Of a stretch of 64,000 bases of DNA, positions 1-9,160 are shown piece after piece. The translations under genes were made by a program, and so were the position numbers. The stretch is taken from contig JBBFKT010000005.1 of NCBI GenBank assembly GCA_037482015.1, forward strand, positions 62,001 through 126,000, in the 5' to 3' direction. The notes under the pieces were generated by a model. That model made no database searches. It saw nothing but the letters and a program-made list of their open reading frames with translations, and had not been told where the DNA came from. Position 1 is the first letter of the stretch; each line of letters opens with the position of its first letter. This DNA is from Thermodesulforhabdaceae bacterium (GTDB taxonomy: Bacteria > Desulfobacterota > Syntrophobacteria > Syntrophobacterales > Thermodesulforhabdaceae).

Positions 1-823
1 ATGACTTGAGTTCGTCTTCATTTATGGCAAGTCTAGCCATTTCTTCACGTTCCCAGGGTTCTAGGGGCAACACGTCATCATAAAACCCTGGTATGGTTAT
101 GCGTCCTTTATCGTCTTTAAGTTGAGCTAGGAGTTGAACCAGAGTGTTTATCGGGTTTCTAACGATTCCACCGTAGCTTCCCGAATGGAGGTCAATCCGT
201 GGTCCTACTACTTCGACTTCCAGGTAAGAAAGACCCCTGAGCCCGTAGGTTATAGCTGGAATGTCGTGGGAGTACTTTGACCCATCAGATATAGCTATAG
301 TATCTGCAGAAAGAAGTTCTTTATGTTCCAGAATAAAACCGTGAAGGTTGGGACTTCCTATTTCTTCCTCACCTTCTATGAGGATTTTTACATTAATAGG
401 GATGTTACCTGTTACTTCTTTTACTGTCTCCAGAGCCTTAATCCAGGTAAATAACTGTCCCTTATCGTCCGTTGCTCCTCGAGCGTAGATTAAACCGTTA
501 CGGATTGATGGTTCAAATGGTGGGGTTTCCCACTCCTCCAGTGGATCCTCAGGTTGGACATCATAATGTCCGTAGATCATAAGAGTCGGACGGTCAGAAT
601 ATTGGCACAGCGAAGCAAAAAGGATGGGATGCCCCTTAGTTTGATAAATGTTGGTTTTCATACCCAGAGAGTCAAGCTTATTTTTTAGCCATTGAGCGGC
701 GTTAAGAATATCGGCTCGGTGTTCAGATTTAGCACTTATGCTGGGAATTCTAAGGAATTCGCAAAGTTCTCCTATGAATTTATCAAGGTTTAAATCGATC
801 GCTTTCAAAATTTTATCTTCCAT
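1..823 (-). CDS. M20-family metallopeptidase (dipeptidase-like), 3' end outside window
   Basis: The first 274 codons of a dinuclear zinc peptidase of the M20 (ArgE/DapE/CNDP2-like) family; the gene runs off the left edge of the window. Visible signatures are the metal-binding YGHYDVQP (His86, Asp88), RGATDDKGQ (bridging Asp119) and the catalytic/metal EGEEEIGS (Glu153-Glu154). A dimerisation-domain part follows, with LHSGSYGG around residue 205. The family hydrolyses dipeptides or N-acyl amino acids in the cytoplasm; the exact substrate cannot be told from this fragment. The ATG at 823 follows a GGAG ribosome-binding site, about 48 bp after the RNB ribonuclease gene, so it is probably the last gene of the mutS operon. 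The start and family are secure; the C-terminal lid and remaining ligands are unseen. Confidence 0.9.
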   Translation of the reverse strand, partial: MEDKILKAIDLNLDKFIGELCEFLRIPSISAKSEHRADILNAAQWLKNKLDSLGMKTNIYQTKGHPILFASLCQYSDRPTLMIYGHYDVQPEDPLEEWETPPFEPSIRNGLIYARGATDDKGQLFTWIKALETVKEVTGNIPINVKILIEGEEEIGSPNLHGFILEHKELLSADTIAISDGSKYSHDIPAITYGLRGLSYLEVEVVGPRIDLHSGSYGGIVRNPINTLVQLLAQLKDDKGRITIPGFYDDVLPLEPWEREEMARLAINEDELKS

Positions 824-871
824 GATTGCTCCTTCGTTCGTAAAGTTCCTGCTTGCATGTGCTTTGTCTGA

Positions 872-2926
872 TCATTGCGGAATAACCGCTACCGTTTCTT
901 CTCTTGGGCGGACTTTATCAATTTTTACAGGCACAATTTGCCCGAGAGCTAGAGATCTAAAAGCCTTTTTGGGAATGAAAGTTTCCAGCATAAAATCCGG
1001 TAGAACTACGTGAACGCTTCGGTCGTTGTAATCCAGTATCAGCGCAGATGTTTCACGAATGCTTTCTTGTTCAATATAACGGAGGAGCCAGTATCGGTTC
1101 CATCGTCGAGTGATCTGAAAGGCTTTAGGGATGATGTCGTTCATTTCAGTGATGATGGTTTCGAGTTCGTCCATGGTGTAAGCTGGATGTTGTCCTAAAA
1201 AGTAAGATCTAAACTGTCTTTGAAGCACAAGGTCCATGTATCTTCGAATAGGGGATGTGATGCTGGAGTAGTATTCTACTCCAAGGTTACAGTGTCGTTC
1301 TGGTGTTGTAGAGAGTTCGGCTCTGGCAAAAAGTCGTCTCTGCCGAAGGAGAACAAACAGAGGATGCACATTATCTCCGTAAGATTCATCTTCCTGCTTG
1401 GCTTCTCCCTGAGTTCGATACAGGGCAGGGATGTCATGTTCCGCGAAAAATTTTGCCGCCATAGCGTTCGCTGCAATCATGCACTCAGAAACAATTGTCT
1501 GGCTAGGTTCTTCTTGACTGTATTTTTTTAGGTGTATTAACCCCTGATCATCAACCATAGCATACACTTCGGGCACGTGAAGAATAATGGCGCCATGGCC
1601 TTTCCGTTCTTCTCTAAGAACGCTTGTCACTTTGTGAAGAAAATTAAGACGTTCGTCGCCAAGATTGAGCCTTTCGTTGACTTCTTCGTAGGTTAGTCTC
1701 TCCTTTACTTGAATGAATGAGGGCGTTATTCGAGTTTCCAAAACGGAGCCGTGATGATCCACGGTGATGAAGAAAGTGATAGCTCGTTTGTTTTCGTGGG
1801 CTATCAGGCTACAGAGATTTTCTGAAATGATGGGCGGGAGCATGGGAATTTTTTCGTCGGGTAAATATATTGAGGTCATGCGAGTTCTCGCTTCAGCGTC
1901 CAGAGGATCACCCTGTTCAATATAAGCCGCCACATCTGTGATGTGAATTCCGATACGAAATAGCCCGGAATCAAGTTCTTCTAGTGAGATAGCATCATCA
2001 ATATCTTTGGTTTCTTCACTATCTATGGACACCGTCCATAGATGCCTCAAGTCTTCACGGTGCTCATCCAGAGGATCTACCGTTACATTGGGTTCTGAGG
2101 AGCCTTTTTTCTTAACCAAGTCTTCAGCATAAGAAATCACTTCAGGAGGAAAGTAACGAGGGATGCCAAACTTGTGTATCAATAAATTTTCGTCGGCCTT
2201 CCACACTCCAAGGCTAACCAGAAGGCGAAAAGCTACCTGTGGGTCAACATTAAGATCCGCTCTTTTGAAAAGTTCTTTTATTGTATTCAAATGTTCCGAT
2301 TCATTTCCGGTTACGGCGAAGTCTTTGAGCTTTTCAATAATGTCTTGCTGTTCTTCAGAAAAGTCACGGTGGGAGGAAGGTTCGGATTCGCTTTTCCAAA
2401 CTTCTTTAAGCCACAGGCTTCCTGACTGTAACATTAGTTCTCTTCTGACTTCCTGCTCCGCCTGAAACTTTAGGTGCTCCACATTTTCTTTAGATCTTGG
2501 TATGTAAAGGCTGTCTTTGTTTTGGAAATGAAATCGATCGGCAATAAGGGCTCGCTCCAGGGCTGCAAGCTGGTGGTGGTCAGGTTCGGTAAAAATAAAG
2601 CTGGCTAGTGCTTTGAGAGAATAGCTTCCGCCTTCCTCTTCAAGCAGTTCCCATAGTTCTTCAATGTTGATTTGGTGAGCGAGTTCTCGCCTCTTTTCAC
2701 TGATTTCTTTAAGCCTTGTTACGAGTTTGTCTCTATCTTCCTTTGCATCCAGAACTGGACCAATAGTTTCCATAATGCGGTTCTGGGAGATGTTCATTTC
2801 CCTGTTTTGTTCAGAAAGGACAAATAGTCTTTGCCCTTTTGTGCCCAGTACCACTCCCGTGCAGATATTCTTTTCATTGAAAAACTCAACCACTGTTCCG
2901 CAGATAAGTTCTTGCTGTTCTCGCAT
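872..2926 (-). CDS. RNB-domain 3'-5' exoribonuclease (RNase II/R family)
   Basis: A 684-residue protein with an RNB catalytic domain. The acidic magnesium site is the run DSEETKDIDDAIS near residue 300, which matches the family's D-x5-D-x-D-D arrangement. Downstream are the usual RNB blocks (IGIHITDVAAYI, MLPPIISENLCSL, YSSITSPIRRYMDL). The N-terminus is short and lacks a clear pair of cold-shock domains, and the C-terminus is short, so it resembles the compact RNase II-like enzymes of deltaproteobacteria more than full-length RNase R. Expected role: processive cytoplasmic RNA decay. It lies 48 bp after the amidase gene and is preceded by a GAGGTGG ribosome-binding site. Its family is certain; calling it rnb or rnr would be arbitrary. 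Confidence 0.92.
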   Translation of the reverse strand: MREQQELICGTVVEFFNEKNICTGVVLGTKGQRLFVLSEQNREMNISQNRIMETIGPVLDAKEDRDKLVTRLKEISEKRRELAHQINIEELWELLEEEGGSYSLKALASFIFTEPDHHQLAALERALIADRFHFQNKDSLYIPRSKENVEHLKFQAEQEVRRELMLQSGSLWLKEVWKSESEPSSHRDFSEEQQDIIEKLKDFAVTGNESEHLNTIKELFKRADLNVDPQVAFRLLVSLGVWKADENLLIHKFGIPRYFPPEVISYAEDLVKKKGSSEPNVTVDPLDEHREDLRHLWTVSIDSEETKDIDDAISLEELDSGLFRIGIHITDVAAYIEQGDPLDAEARTRMTSIYLPDEKIPMLPPIISENLCSLIAHENKRAITFFITVDHHGSVLETRITPSFIQVKERLTYEEVNERLNLGDERLNFLHKVTSVLREERKGHGAIILHVPEVYAMVDDQGLIHLKKYSQEEPSQTIVSECMIAANAMAAKFFAEHDIPALYRTQGEAKQEDESYGDNVHPLFVLLRQRRLFARAELSTTPERHCNLGVEYYSSITSPIRRYMDLVLQRQFRSYFLGQHPAYTMDELETIITEMNDIIPKAFQITRRWNRYWLLRYIEQESIRETSALILDYNDRSVHVVLPDFMLETFIPKKAFRSLALGQIVPVKIDKVRPREETVAVIPQ

Positions 2927-2974
2927 TTATTTACACCACCTCATGAAGGCATGCCCCGTATCTTTCATTGTTAA

Positions 2975-4351
2975 TTAAGGACCTGGGTTTTGAAGAGATT
3001 CTCTAGTCAATGGCTTTTCTAGTTTGTCCTTACGTTCTTTTTCCTGTGGAACTTCCGCAGACTCTTTTTTCTTAACAACTCTACCTTCTCTTTCCAGATT
3101 GTCTCGGTTTATTTCTTGCGCATATAGTTTTACTCCCTGAAGAATGCTTTTTGCAACAGCCTGAGTGAACTCGGGAGATCTAATCATATTTAGTTCTTCT
3201 TTGTTGCTGATGAAGCCAGCCTCTATTAAAACACCAGGCATGGTAATTCCAAAGAGCACATAAAAAGGTGCGCTCTTAACCCCCAAATCTTTAACGTCAG
3301 GAAAGGATGGTTTCAAAGCTTCCATCATTTGTCCATGCATTGCTCGAGCAAGTTTTGCCGATTCGGCTATGGAACTGGCTTTTAGAAGATCCTGAAGGAT
3401 TGCTTCGAGGTCGGACATTTTCTTTTTTAGAACGGCATTTTCTATGGCGGCGACTCGAGCCGCTTCCTTATCCTGAGAGATATTCAGGTAGTAAGTTTCA
3501 ATACCTCTCACAGAAGGATTTTCGTGGGCGTTGAAGTGAAGGGAGACAAAGAGATCTGCCTTGAGAGAGTTGGCTAATTTTACTCTTTGTTCAAGCGATA
3601 GATATTCATCACGGTATCGTGTGAGTTCAACCTTTACGTCGGGTAAAGTCTCTTCAATGATACGTTTTAAAGAACGAGCCATTATAAGAGTAAGGTCCTT
3701 TTCATAGACACCGCCAAAACCGGTAGCTCCCTTGTCCTTTCCACCGTGACCCGGGTCTATAACTATGAGCATGCTTCTCTTGACTTTGTCAGATGGATCG
3801 GACCTTGTTGGTTTCCCTTCAGGGGTGGATAAAAAGCCAACCTTTTCGGGAGAAATTACTTTGTTATTAGAAGTTGCCAGCGACTGATCGCCTGTAATTT
3901 TAGGCGAAGGTGGTTCTTTTTTAACCATTGTCACGACAATTCGAAAGGGATTTGGTGTCTCGGACCAGCTAAAGCCGACTTCTCGATAGGAAGAAATAGT
4001 TATAAGGGCTGACATCCCGGATCTGGCATTATAGCGGCTTGTTGCATTCAATGAAGCGATAAAATTCCTGTCTGGTCCAATGCGTTCAATCCGTGGATTT
4101 ATCACGCAGTTTTGGATCAAAATAGTCAATTTTTTGCCTCTTTTGCCATGGCTTTGCTCGGAGATCTGGTAAGTGACCGGAGCGTCGAAAGAAAGAACAA
4201 GCTTAGCTGAATCGGAAGTCTTGGTGAAAGTCACATCTTTAAGATAGTGTAACGACCTGGGAGGTGAAAGCTCACTCGCCCCTTGAGATGTTCCACACAT
4301 AAGCGAAATTGTTATCAGCAATACGACAGCGATTCGAGGAAGTCCTGTCAT
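2975..4351 (-). CDS. N-acetylmuramoyl-L-alanine amidase with AMIN domain (AmiC-like)
   Basis: A 458-residue exported cell-wall hydrolase. Residues 1-25 form a signal peptide. Residues about 30-145 look like an AMIN domain, the part that targets septal peptidoglycan in AmiC. An Amidase_3 domain follows from about residue 190. Zinc ligands are seen in DPGHGGKDKGA (His near 198), YEKDLT and SLHFNAH; the catalytic glutamate is in LIEAGFISN near residue 379. The insert between the last two blocks is the position of the blocking helix in division amidases. The C-terminal 50 residues are charged and low in complexity. Its start overlaps the mutS stop by 4 nt. Family knowledge: such amidases split daughter cells and need an EnvC/NlpD-type LytM activator. 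A candidate activator lies at 13008 in the ftsEX operon; the pairing is inferred. Confidence 0.93.
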   Translation of the reverse strand: MTGLPRIAVVLLITISLMCGTSQGASELSPPRSLHYLKDVTFTKTSDSAKLVLSFDAPVTYQISEQSHGKRGKKLTILIQNCVINPRIERIGPDRNFIASLNATSRYNARSGMSALITISSYREVGFSWSETPNPFRIVVTMVKKEPPSPKITGDQSLATSNNKVISPEKVGFLSTPEGKPTRSDPSDKVKRSMLIVIDPGHGGKDKGATGFGGVYEKDLTLIMARSLKRIIEETLPDVKVELTRYRDEYLSLEQRVKLANSLKADLFVSLHFNAHENPSVRGIETYYLNISQDKEAARVAAIENAVLKKKMSDLEAILQDLLKASSIAESAKLARAMHGQMMEALKPSFPDVKDLGVKSAPFYVLFGITMPGVLIEAGFISNKEELNMIRSPEFTQAVAKSILQGVKLYAQEINRDNLEREGRVVKKKESAEVPQEKERKDKLEKPLTRESLQNPGP

Positions 4352-7026
4352 GACCCTTTTTCCTTTTTTAACCGTTCTTGTATTGCGTAAAGTATTTGAA
4401 GAGCGGCAAGAGGGGTTATACGGTCAAGATCCAGGGCTAAGAGTTCCTGTTTAAGCCATTCTTCGCTTAGAGCCATGATAGGAAGCTGAAAGCCAGCTTT
4501 TGGTTTTTTGACTGTTCTGGGATAAACTTTTTCAAATTCCCCTGTTTGTTGTTCTGGTTCAGCTTTGGATTGTGGTTCTTTCAAAGTATGATGGTCTTCG
4601 AGTTCTCTAAGAATGACCTGGGCTCTCTTTATGATACTTTCTGGAAGACCTGCCAGCTTTGCCACATGAATGCCGTAACTTTTGTTAATCTTTCCTGGAA
4701 CCAATCGATGGGCGAATACGACCTGATCTCGCCATTCCTTTACTGCTACGCTGAAATTTTTAACTCGCGGAAGACGTTCCGCCAGCTCTGTAAGCTCGTG
4801 GTAATGAGTGGCACAGAGAGTTTTTACGCCGGCATTTTGAACATCGTGCAGGTATTCAATTACAGCCTGAGCTATGCTCATGCCGTCGTAAGTGCTTGTT
4901 CCCCTTCCGATTTCGTCCAGTATAACAAGGCTTTTGGGGGTTACTCGATGAAGTATTGAAGCTACTTCCTGCATTTCGACCAAAAAGGTGGAGCGTCCTC
5001 TTGCCAGATCATCGGAAGTACCAATACGAGTAAAGATACGATCCACAAGTCCTATGGTTGCTGCCCGAGCCGGGACAAAGCTTCCTACATGAGCAAGTAA
5101 CACAATAAGAGCTGTTTGCCGCAGGATTGTAGATTTTCCCGCCATATTGGGACCTGTAATAATCAAGATCTGCTGGTCGGTCATGTTAAGTTCGATGTCA
5201 TTGGGCACGAAAGAACCTCTGGGAAGATACTTTTCAACAACAGGATGTCTTCCTTCTTTGATGATGATTGACCCGTCAGTGGTAAGTATAGGCTTGGAAT
5301 ATCTTTCAGTGATGGCTAACTCAGCAAACGATGCAATGCAATCTACGGTAGCGATAAGGTTTGCCATTTTATGAATACGATCCTGGTAAGATAGGATCTC
5401 AGCTTTTAGTCTTTCGAAATATTCTCGTTCAATTTCCTGACGCCTGTATTCTGCTTCAAGCACTTTAGTTTCAAACTCTTTCAATTCTTCGGTTATAAAC
5501 CGTTCTGCGTTTGTAAGGGTCTGCTTTCGGTAATAGTTAGGAGGTGCATAAGTTGCCTGAGTTTTCGAAAGTTCAATAAAGTAGCCAAATACCTTGTTGT
5601 ATTTGATTTTTAGAGAGGAAAGCCCCGTTTTTGCCCGTTCTTGCTGTTCAAACTTTAGTAGCCATCCTTTACTGTCTTTCGCTATTTGACGATATTCGTC
5701 CAGTTGAGGATCTACGCCTTCTTTGATTATGGAGTGGGAAGACCAATTAAGGGGAGGATTGTCAACAAGTATTGAATCTATCAGAGATACGACATCCTGG
5801 AGATTATCCCATTGATCTTTTGTTCGTCTAAAAAGGGCGCTGTTACATGAATCTATAAGATCACGAATAACTGGAAGAGGCAAAAGGGACGTTTTAAGAT
5901 TTTGGATGTCTCTCGGGGTTGCTGATCCAACTGTTATACGGCTTATGATTCTTTCAAGGTCGCCAATAGCTTCGAGTTGGTGACGAAGTTCCCGCAGTAG
6001 CTGAGGATTTCGAACCAACTCTTCTACTGCATTTTGACGGTCAAGAATATCGGATTTTTTGACAAGAGGATAGCGGAGCCATCGGTTGAGCATCCTTCCA
6101 CCCATGGCCGTGCAAGTGCGGTCAATGATTTCAATTAGAGATCCTTTACGGCTTCTGAAGCTTTGGGAATAAAATATTTCAAGATGTTTTTCGGTGTTTT
6201 CGTCCAGTGTCATAAAATCGGAGCGGTTATAGGGAGTGAGGCTTTTCAGATGAGAAAGAGGAAGGCGATTGTCTTCGGCATAACGCACAGCGGCTCCCGC
6301 CGCACCTATGGCGGCAGAAAATCCATCCAGACCAAAACTTTCAAGGGAATATACCGAGAAAATACGGCAAAGGCGTTCTCGGGATAATTCTTCATCAAAG
6401 TATTCTGGTGGAAGGGTTTGTATCGAAGTCTGAAGAGTTGTTTTTATTTCTTCCAGTGCTGCTTCGTTGAAGTTTTCAGGTATAAGAAGTTCTTTTGGTT
6501 CAATTCTGTGGATCTCTTCCAGAAGTTCTTCGATTTTCGATACTTCAACTGCTCTGAATTCCCCTGTTGATACATCCATGAAAGCGATACCCCATGTGCG
6601 GCTATTGTGAGCTATGGCACAGAGGTAATTAGGGAGCTTTGCTGTAAGGTTCTGTTCTTCTACTATCAGACCCGGGGTTATAACTCGAACGACTTCTCGT
6701 TTTACTATCCCCTTTGCTATCTTTGGGTCTTCAACCTGTTCGCAAATAGCCACTTTGTATCCTGCGGATACAAGTCGAGCAATGTATTGTTCGGAAGCAT
6801 GATGCGGAACTCCGCACATGGGCACGGCGTTTTCACTGTTTTTGTCTCTGGATGTAAGAGCAATATTGAGTATGCGAGATGCTGTAATGGCGTCGTCCAT
6901 AAAGAGTTCGTAGAAATCGCCAATTCGGTATAAAAGGAGAGCATCAGGGTACTGAGATTTTATAGCAAGATACTGTTGCATCATCGGAGTAAGAAATGTC
7001 GCTATTTCTTGGGCTCGCTCTTCCAT
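4348..7026 (-). CDS. mutS: DNA mismatch repair ATPase MutS
   Basis: A full-length 892-residue MutS. The N-terminal mismatch-recognition domain contains the DFYELF motif whose Phe stacks on the mispair. Connector, core and clamp domains follow. The C-terminal ABC ATPase has Walker A GPNMAGKST near residues 626-634, Walker B VILDEIGRGTSTYDG and the ATHYHELTEL switch, then the helix-turn-helix dimer region. It detects mismatches and insertion loops after replication and works with MutL, which is not in this window. It is second in a minus-strand operon after a 178-residue gene (15-bp gap), and its stop overlaps the amidase start. Nothing suggests inactivation. Confidence 0.98.
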   Translation of the reverse strand: MEERAQEIATFLTPMMQQYLAIKSQYPDALLLYRIGDFYELFMDDAITASRILNIALTSRDKNSENAVPMCGVPHHASEQYIARLVSAGYKVAICEQVEDPKIAKGIVKREVVRVITPGLIVEEQNLTAKLPNYLCAIAHNSRTWGIAFMDVSTGEFRAVEVSKIEELLEEIHRIEPKELLIPENFNEAALEEIKTTLQTSIQTLPPEYFDEELSRERLCRIFSVYSLESFGLDGFSAAIGAAGAAVRYAEDNRLPLSHLKSLTPYNRSDFMTLDENTEKHLEIFYSQSFRSRKGSLIEIIDRTCTAMGGRMLNRWLRYPLVKKSDILDRQNAVEELVRNPQLLRELRHQLEAIGDLERIISRITVGSATPRDIQNLKTSLLPLPVIRDLIDSCNSALFRRTKDQWDNLQDVVSLIDSILVDNPPLNWSSHSIIKEGVDPQLDEYRQIAKDSKGWLLKFEQQERAKTGLSSLKIKYNKVFGYFIELSKTQATYAPPNYYRKQTLTNAERFITEELKEFETKVLEAEYRRQEIEREYFERLKAEILSYQDRIHKMANLIATVDCIASFAELAITERYSKPILTTDGSIIIKEGRHPVVEKYLPRGSFVPNDIELNMTDQQILIITGPNMAGKSTILRQTALIVLLAHVGSFVPARAATIGLVDRIFTRIGTSDDLARGRSTFLVEMQEVASILHRVTPKSLVILDEIGRGTSTYDGMSIAQAVIEYLHDVQNAGVKTLCATHYHELTELAERLPRVKNFSVAVKEWRDQVVFAHRLVPGKINKSYGIHVAKLAGLPESIIKRAQVILRELEDHHTLKEPQSKAEPEQQTGEFEKVYPRTVKKPKAGFQLPIMALSEEWLKQELLALDLDRITPLAALQILYAIQERLKKEKGS

Positions 7027-7041
7027 CTCCGTAAAGAACTC

Positions 7042-7578
7042 CTAGCAGGATGAAAGTATCTGCTGTTTTAGGTTGTTCCATCTTCTTTCGTAGTCTTTAG
7101 TGAGAGACATGAAAGCTGGCGTTTCTTCTGGGATTACGAAAACTGCATCTCCGCTTATATTTTTTTCTGCAAGTCGGGCTGTAATTTTGAGGTTTATTTC
7201 TTCTTTAAGTTTTTCAGCTTTTTCTCCATACTTATGCTGGATTTCACGGAGTTCCAGGATCTGATGCGTCAAAGGATCTTTTTCTCCAAGAAGTTTTTGA
7301 AGTAACGCGAATATAGAAGGTGCCGTTTCTAAGTCGATTCGTTCTAGCGTGGCTTCTAAGACCTTCTTCCTTGCTTCTTTACGATAAGCTTCGGGAATTT
7401 CTCTGTAGGCAGATATGACGGCTTCTTCGGAGATGGATCTATCCAGAAATTTTTGTATATGCCCCGGAATTTTTTCTATGACATCCATAGCCTGCTGACG
7501 TTCCTTTTCTTCACTGCTCATTATGAGATGCTTTGTGCGTTCCATGACAAGTTCTATGGTGCTCTTTATTTCAGCCAT
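7042..7578 (-). CDS. Conserved-looking hypothetical protein upstream of mutS
   Basis: A 178-residue soluble protein that I cannot assign to a named family. It is predicted to be almost entirely helical and highly charged. Lys/Glu-rich stretches at about residues 15-50 and 110-140 are compatible with a coiled coil. There is no signal peptide, membrane segment, zinc motif or nucleotide loop. The ATG follows GGAGGAATAGAGAAAT, a strong ribosome-binding site. It is the first gene of the mutS-amidase-RNB operon with only 15 bp to mutS, so it is co-transcribed, but that alone does not show a role in repair. Confidence that it is a real gene is high; function is unknown. Confidence 0.8.
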   Translation of the reverse strand: MAEIKSTIELVMERTKHLIMSSEEKERQQAMDVIEKIPGHIQKFLDRSISEEAVISAYREIPEAYRKEARKKVLEATLERIDLETAPSIFALLQKLLGEKDPLTHQILELREIQHKYGEKAEKLKEEINLKITARLAEKNISGDAVFVIPEETPAFMSLTKDYERRWNNLKQQILSSC

Positions 7579-7864
7579 ATTTCTCTATTCCTCCTTAACA
7601 TTGTTGCTTTTTTATCTTTAATACAGCATGGATGAATACGAAAGCAAGATAACCCCGCCATCGTTTCCGACTAGATTTACGACATGCTGTTAGGAAAGTC
7701 CATCGTTTAGTATCTGGTTACGGGAGGGGGATGGTCTCTTGATGAACTATCGCTTTCTGCGATTTACGTAAAAAAGTTAAAGGGACAGAAAATTTCTAGC
7801 CCCTAATTAAATCTGGGCGTTTTTGCTATTCCAGGAAAAGGTTTTGGGAAAATCTCTTGCTTTT

Positions 7865-8593
7865 TTATAACCACTCAAAACTCTGAACCACTATGATGCC
7901 TATCCGTTTAGCCTTTTCCATAACGTTTGGTTTTGCAAAATGGGTTATTATTATCGGGACGACTTCTCCCCCAAACTCATTCTTCACTGCTTCAACTTGA
8001 TCCCATACCTGAGAAATTTTAGATATATCGTCAAGTTTCAACACAGCATCCCCAACTAAGTAGAGTTCTTTACCTTCACGAATAGCCTTGCCAAAAACAT
8101 TTGTTTCCAAATCGCCGATGTGAGTGCGAATGAGACGGTCTGTTACTTCTATTCCGTAATTCACCTTCAAAAACTCTGGCAGCTTTCGATATGCCTGGTT
8201 TTCTAGGTCAAAAGCCATGCTTCTTGAAAGCCCTCCAACCTGGTGACGAAGAATATCAACGGACGAAGCAAGTTTTGCAACTTCAATCTCGGTTTTTTTC
8301 TGAGCTTCCGCCAGTTCATCTACTCTCTTTGCTAAAGCCTCAAGTCGCTGTTCAGTTTTCTTTTGGGCTTCCGCCAGTTCATTTAGTCTTTCTTCAGTGC
8401 GTTTCTGTGCGACAGCTAATTCTTGAACTGTTTTGCCAAGTTCTCGCACAATCTCCTTAAGTTCGAGAAATTCCTTTTTTGTTACAGACTCCTCCCTTTG
8501 CCTTTCGAGCTCTTCCAGCATTGCAAGAAGAACTCTGCGCAGTTTAGGATCTACTGTGTCCAGTTCCTTAATGAAACTAACACTTACCGGCAT
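7865..8593 (-). CDS. Coiled-coil protein with degenerate PD-(D/E)XK nuclease-like C-terminus
   Basis: A 242-residue protein. Residues about 30-115 are a long coiled coil built from imperfect 14- to 18-residue repeats of the type ELAEAQKKTEQRLEALA. The C-terminal ~110 residues resemble the PD-(D/E)XK-like domain of the DUF3782 type of prokaryotic coiled-coil proteins. Where that fold usually has an E-x-K signature on the central strand (as in xxVGEVKxxL), this protein reads LYLVGDAVLKLDD, so Glu is Asp and the catalytic Lys appears to be Val. It is therefore perhaps not an active nuclease. The ATG follows AAGGAAATAGC. It is monocistronic, flanked by about 290 bp of non-coding sequence and by a half mobile element. 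The family call comes from pattern recognition and is moderately secure; the biological role is unknown. Confidence 0.72.
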   Translation of the reverse strand: MPVSVSFIKELDTVDPKLRRVLLAMLEELERQREESVTKKEFLELKEIVRELGKTVQELAVAQKRTEERLNELAEAQKKTEQRLEALAKRVDELAEAQKKTEIEVAKLASSVDILRHQVGGLSRSMAFDLENQAYRKLPEFLKVNYGIEVTDRLIRTHIGDLETNVFGKAIREGKELYLVGDAVLKLDDISKISQVWDQVEAVKNEFGGEVVPIIITHFAKPNVMEKAKRIGIIVVQSFEWL

Positions 8594-9160
8594 TTAGCTA
8601 TTTCCTTCTGTTTCAAAATGTATTTTGCTTTAAGATTATACGCTAAAACTCAAAAATTCAAGTCTTGTGGGAGGGTGTTCTAAAAACCCCCTTACATTTC
8701 CCTATAACGGAATCATTATTATTGTAGGGGCAGGTTAAGAACCTGCCCCTATGGCATGCCCCCAAAAGTGTAGAGCGTATAGAAATGCCAGGCAGATCTG
8801 CTTATGCAATGATCTTGATTATCTGGTCAAATGAAAACTTATTAGGTCTCATACATTTTGTATCCTTATTTATGCCTTTAAAGTGCTACATAATTGGTGT
8901 CTCACTTTTGGGAACACTTCAAACGAAGATATAGCCAGAAAAGCTTGCCAGGATTCGGAGAAACCGTTTCTAAATTCAGTAAAGCCTTTTTCCCTGCAGA
9001 GATACTTGGCTAAACACTGTGTAAAAATGCAAAGCGATTGTTTTTATTTACTTGAACTTTGTAGATACGTAGAATTGAGCCATGTATGGGGATGATGAAA
9101 GGAAAGAAAAGTAACATTCCAGGGGTTTAACTATATTGTTTCAACGAGCGAGGGGAGCCT
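8594..9160. other. 567-bp intergenic region with a half mobile element
   Basis: Between two divergently placed genes. Positions 8671-8757 hold a partial palindromic mobile element, listed separately. The remaining roughly 400 bp are AT-rich, with stop codons in all frames and no RNA-gene-like fold that I can recognise. A sequence at 8906-8920 (TTTTGGGAACACTTC) could be a decayed right terminus of the element, but it is weak. The diguanylate cyclase start at 9161 is preceded by GAGGGGAGCCT, a usable ribosome-binding site. No clear sigma-70 or sigma-54 promoter was found. Confidence 0.6.
8671..8757 (+). mobile_element. Truncated copy of TIR/palindrome element (left half only)
   Basis: It begins with the exact 15-bp terminal repeat GAGGGTGTTCTAAAA (8671-8685). 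About 38 bp later comes the palindrome 8724-8752, with outer arms GTAGGGGC and GCCCCTAT and inner arms AGGTT/AACCT. The body module and right terminal repeat seen in the copies at 54.0 and 63.6 kb are missing, so this is a deletion derivative or solo half. It has no coding capacity. Confidence 0.7.

Noticed and set aside
7579-7864. Possible RNA gene or riboswitch in the 286-bp gap
   Set aside because: GC-rich patches such as GGGAGGGGGATGG do not form a tRNA or any riboswitch core that I can recognise.
8883-9095. A 70-codon frame in the intergenic region before the diguanylate cyclase
   Set aside because: No ribosome-binding site and no recognisable features; likely chance.
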